Shown here one piece after another: positions 62,668-63,633 of a stretch of 63,633 bases of DNA (its first letter is position 1; every line of letters begins with the position of its first letter). A program made the translations under genes and the position numbers. This DNA comes from CAYILR01 sp964364175 (GTDB lineage Bacteria; Bdellovibrionota; UBA1018), in NCBI GenBank assembly GCA_964364175.1, contig CAYILR010000022.1, forward strand, positions 1 through 63,633. The letters run 5' to 3'. A model generated the notes under the pieces. It had not been told where the DNA came from and ran no database searches. It saw only the letters and a program-made list of their open reading frames with translations.

Positions 62668-62701
62668 ACCTGAACAATATTTGGACATTGTAGTATCGAA
62701 C

Positions 62702-62740
62702 CCTGGACAGCTGTCCAGGATTTATAACTCTGTTGTCCAG
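62702..62740. promoter_or_regulatory. Perfect 18-bp palindrome with an added half-site after fadD
   Basis: CCTGGACAGCTGTCCAGG (62702-62719) is a perfect palindrome; TGTCCAG recurs at 62734-62740. It may be an operator of the secreted gene starting at 62801, or a terminator of fadD, though no T-run follows. No known consensus is matched. Confidence 0.5.
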
Positions 62741-62800
62741 ATTACCTTTGACTATTAAACATCCAAACCATATAAATCCGATCGAACAAAAGGAGATTAT

Positions 62801-63586
62801 ATGTTTTTAAAGTTTAATAATAAAAAGTACTCGTCTGGGATTTGCCTGTCCCTATCCCTACTGGGGACTCTGTTGAATCCAGTTCAGGCCAAGGCAGATC
62901 GGTTCGACGATTTGAGCCGCTATGAGCCCTTGGCGGGTTCGGCCTGGGCTAGGGAATATCCGGGATGGCTGCCGTACGACGAATGCCGGATCATGGCACC
63001 TCGAGGGCAGGATCTCACAACGCTCACGATGTACCCATTAGTCTACGGTGTGGAGTCCCCGTTTTGGGACGTCGTCTACCTCACTTGCATCAGTGAAGAG
63101 GTGAAATTAGCTTACCAAATTCCGGTGGTGCGCAAGAGCATCCTACATCTCAACCCCATGACACTGCTCAGTCAGTACGTCATACCCTCAATGCAGCAAG
63201 GGATGATTGCTACGGACATTCGAACTAGCGGAATGAATCGTAAGACAGTCCGTAGTTTATTCAATTATTATCATGGCGCAGAAATAGGGCTCATTTTGTT
63301 TATGGGACCCAATGGCTGGATCACGCGAAGCAAAGAAGGAATCCGTATGTCTGGGGCCAGTATTGAGGGAGGACTTCACGCCCATGTCGGTTACATCAGG
63401 TCCTCTTTTTCACCCTCATTCGCGAGAAAAGAAGAGGCTGCGGCTAAGCTCTGCAAAGAGAACTTCAGTCCATACGCCCTGTGGAACGGAACGGATGCCA
63501 CCGCGCACGAGCACTGCGATGAGTATACCGAGCTCGACGAATCAGACATCCTGCCTGGAACCAGCAAAATCATTCAAAAAACGTAA
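62801..63586 (+). CDS. Secreted protein of unknown function
   Basis: The 261-residue product starts at an ATG with a strong AAAAGGAGA ribosome site. A signal peptide covers about residues 1-30 (SGICLSLSLLGTLLNPVQA). The mature part has cysteines in DECRI, LTCIS and KLCKE, a mixed hydrophobic middle region and an acidic end. No family is recognised. It is monocistronic within what can be seen, 133 bp after fadD. Confidence 0.7.
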   Translation: MFLKFNNKKYSSGICLSLSLLGTLLNPVQAKADRFDDLSRYEPLAGSAWAREYPGWLPYDECRIMAPRGQDLTTLTMYPLVYGVESPFWDVVYLTCISEEVKLAYQIPVVRKSILHLNPMTLLSQYVIPSMQQGMIATDIRTSGMNRKTVRSLFNYYHGAEIGLILFMGPNGWITRSKEGIRMSGASIEGGLHAHVGYIRSSFSPSFARKEEAAAKLCKENFSPYALWNGTDATAHEHCDEYTELDESDILPGTSKIIQKT

Positions 63587-63633
63587 CTGTTCAGCCCGTT
63601 TGAGTGATTCACTTGCATAATTTATAAACAGGA

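Noticed and set aside
1..63633. CRISPR arrays, rRNA genes, insertion sequences, prophage or integrase genes
   Set aside because: I saw no regularly spaced repeats, rRNA segments, transposase motifs or phage genes; the only mobility-related sign is the tRNA-Asn 3' copy.

Overview
The window looks like chromosome from a Gram-negative bacterium of moderate GC. There are outer-membrane proteins (TolC, a TonB-dependent receptor), many signal peptides, type IV pilin-like genes, a sigma-54 response regulator, patatin and PilZ proteins, AmpG, and a complete-looking arginine block. A Bdellovibrionota/Oligoflexia-like lineage would fit this gene content, but that is inference: no rRNA or taxonomic marker is present.

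Layout. 1-16.6 kb is accessory and almost entirely on the minus strand: the tail of an ATPase, then two paralogous four-gene pilin-like clusters (A at 3.6-9.1 kb, B at 10.8-16.6 kb), each followed downstream on the same strand by a paralogous abiEi-abiEii toxin-antitoxin pair with its own inverted-repeat operator. This reads as an old tandem duplication of a pilin-cluster-plus-AbiE unit. 16.7-18.0 kb holds ribF and a YkgJ-like gene. 18.1-22.4 kb is a plus-strand operon: CHASE2 histidine kinase, NtrC-type regulator, orphan ParA and a small basic protein. 22.5-25.0 kb holds a CBS protein, a flavodoxin and a DUF234-type ATPase. 25.0-31.4 kb holds a GMC oxidase, a DUF6941-like protein, AmpG, and a minus-strand operon of aromatic amino acid hydroxylase, DUF423 protein and an unknown protein.

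31.4-34.0 kb is a small island: twin hairpins, tRNA-Asn, a secreted orphan, a split HipA-like kinase pair, a very long terminator palindrome, an exact inverted 23-bp copy of the tRNA-Asn 3' end, and a tandem GC-rich structured repeat with compensatory changes in a stem. 34.0-39.1 kb holds a secreted protein, folE, a 5'-nucleotidase, an Arg/Gly/Pro-rich protein and a ferredoxin-NADP reductase-like enzyme. 39.1-39.9 kb is a Phd/RelE-type toxin-antitoxin pair.

39.9-47.1 kb is the arginine region: argC-argJ-argB-argF-argR on the minus strand, joined by 4-nt overlaps, and argG-argH on the plus strand, with two adjacent ARG-box palindromes between the divergent starts. argD is not in the window. 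47.1-55.0 kb holds an S41 protease and a minus-strand operon lemA-TPM-TPM-tolC-RND that lacks a periplasmic adaptor gene. 55.0-63.6 kb holds a TonB-dependent receptor, a tightly overlapping operon (patatin lipase, PilZ-like, receiver-TPR), a divergent unknown gene plus fadD, and a secreted orphan.

The most interesting signals are the duplicated pilin/AbiE units, the split-HipA island bounded by tRNA-Asn and its inverted 3' copy, the covarying tandem repeat beside it, the kinase-regulator-ParA-small protein operon, the patatin-PilZ-receiver/TPR operon, and three strong minus-strand promoters placed so close to their ATG that the messages should be leaderless or nearly so.
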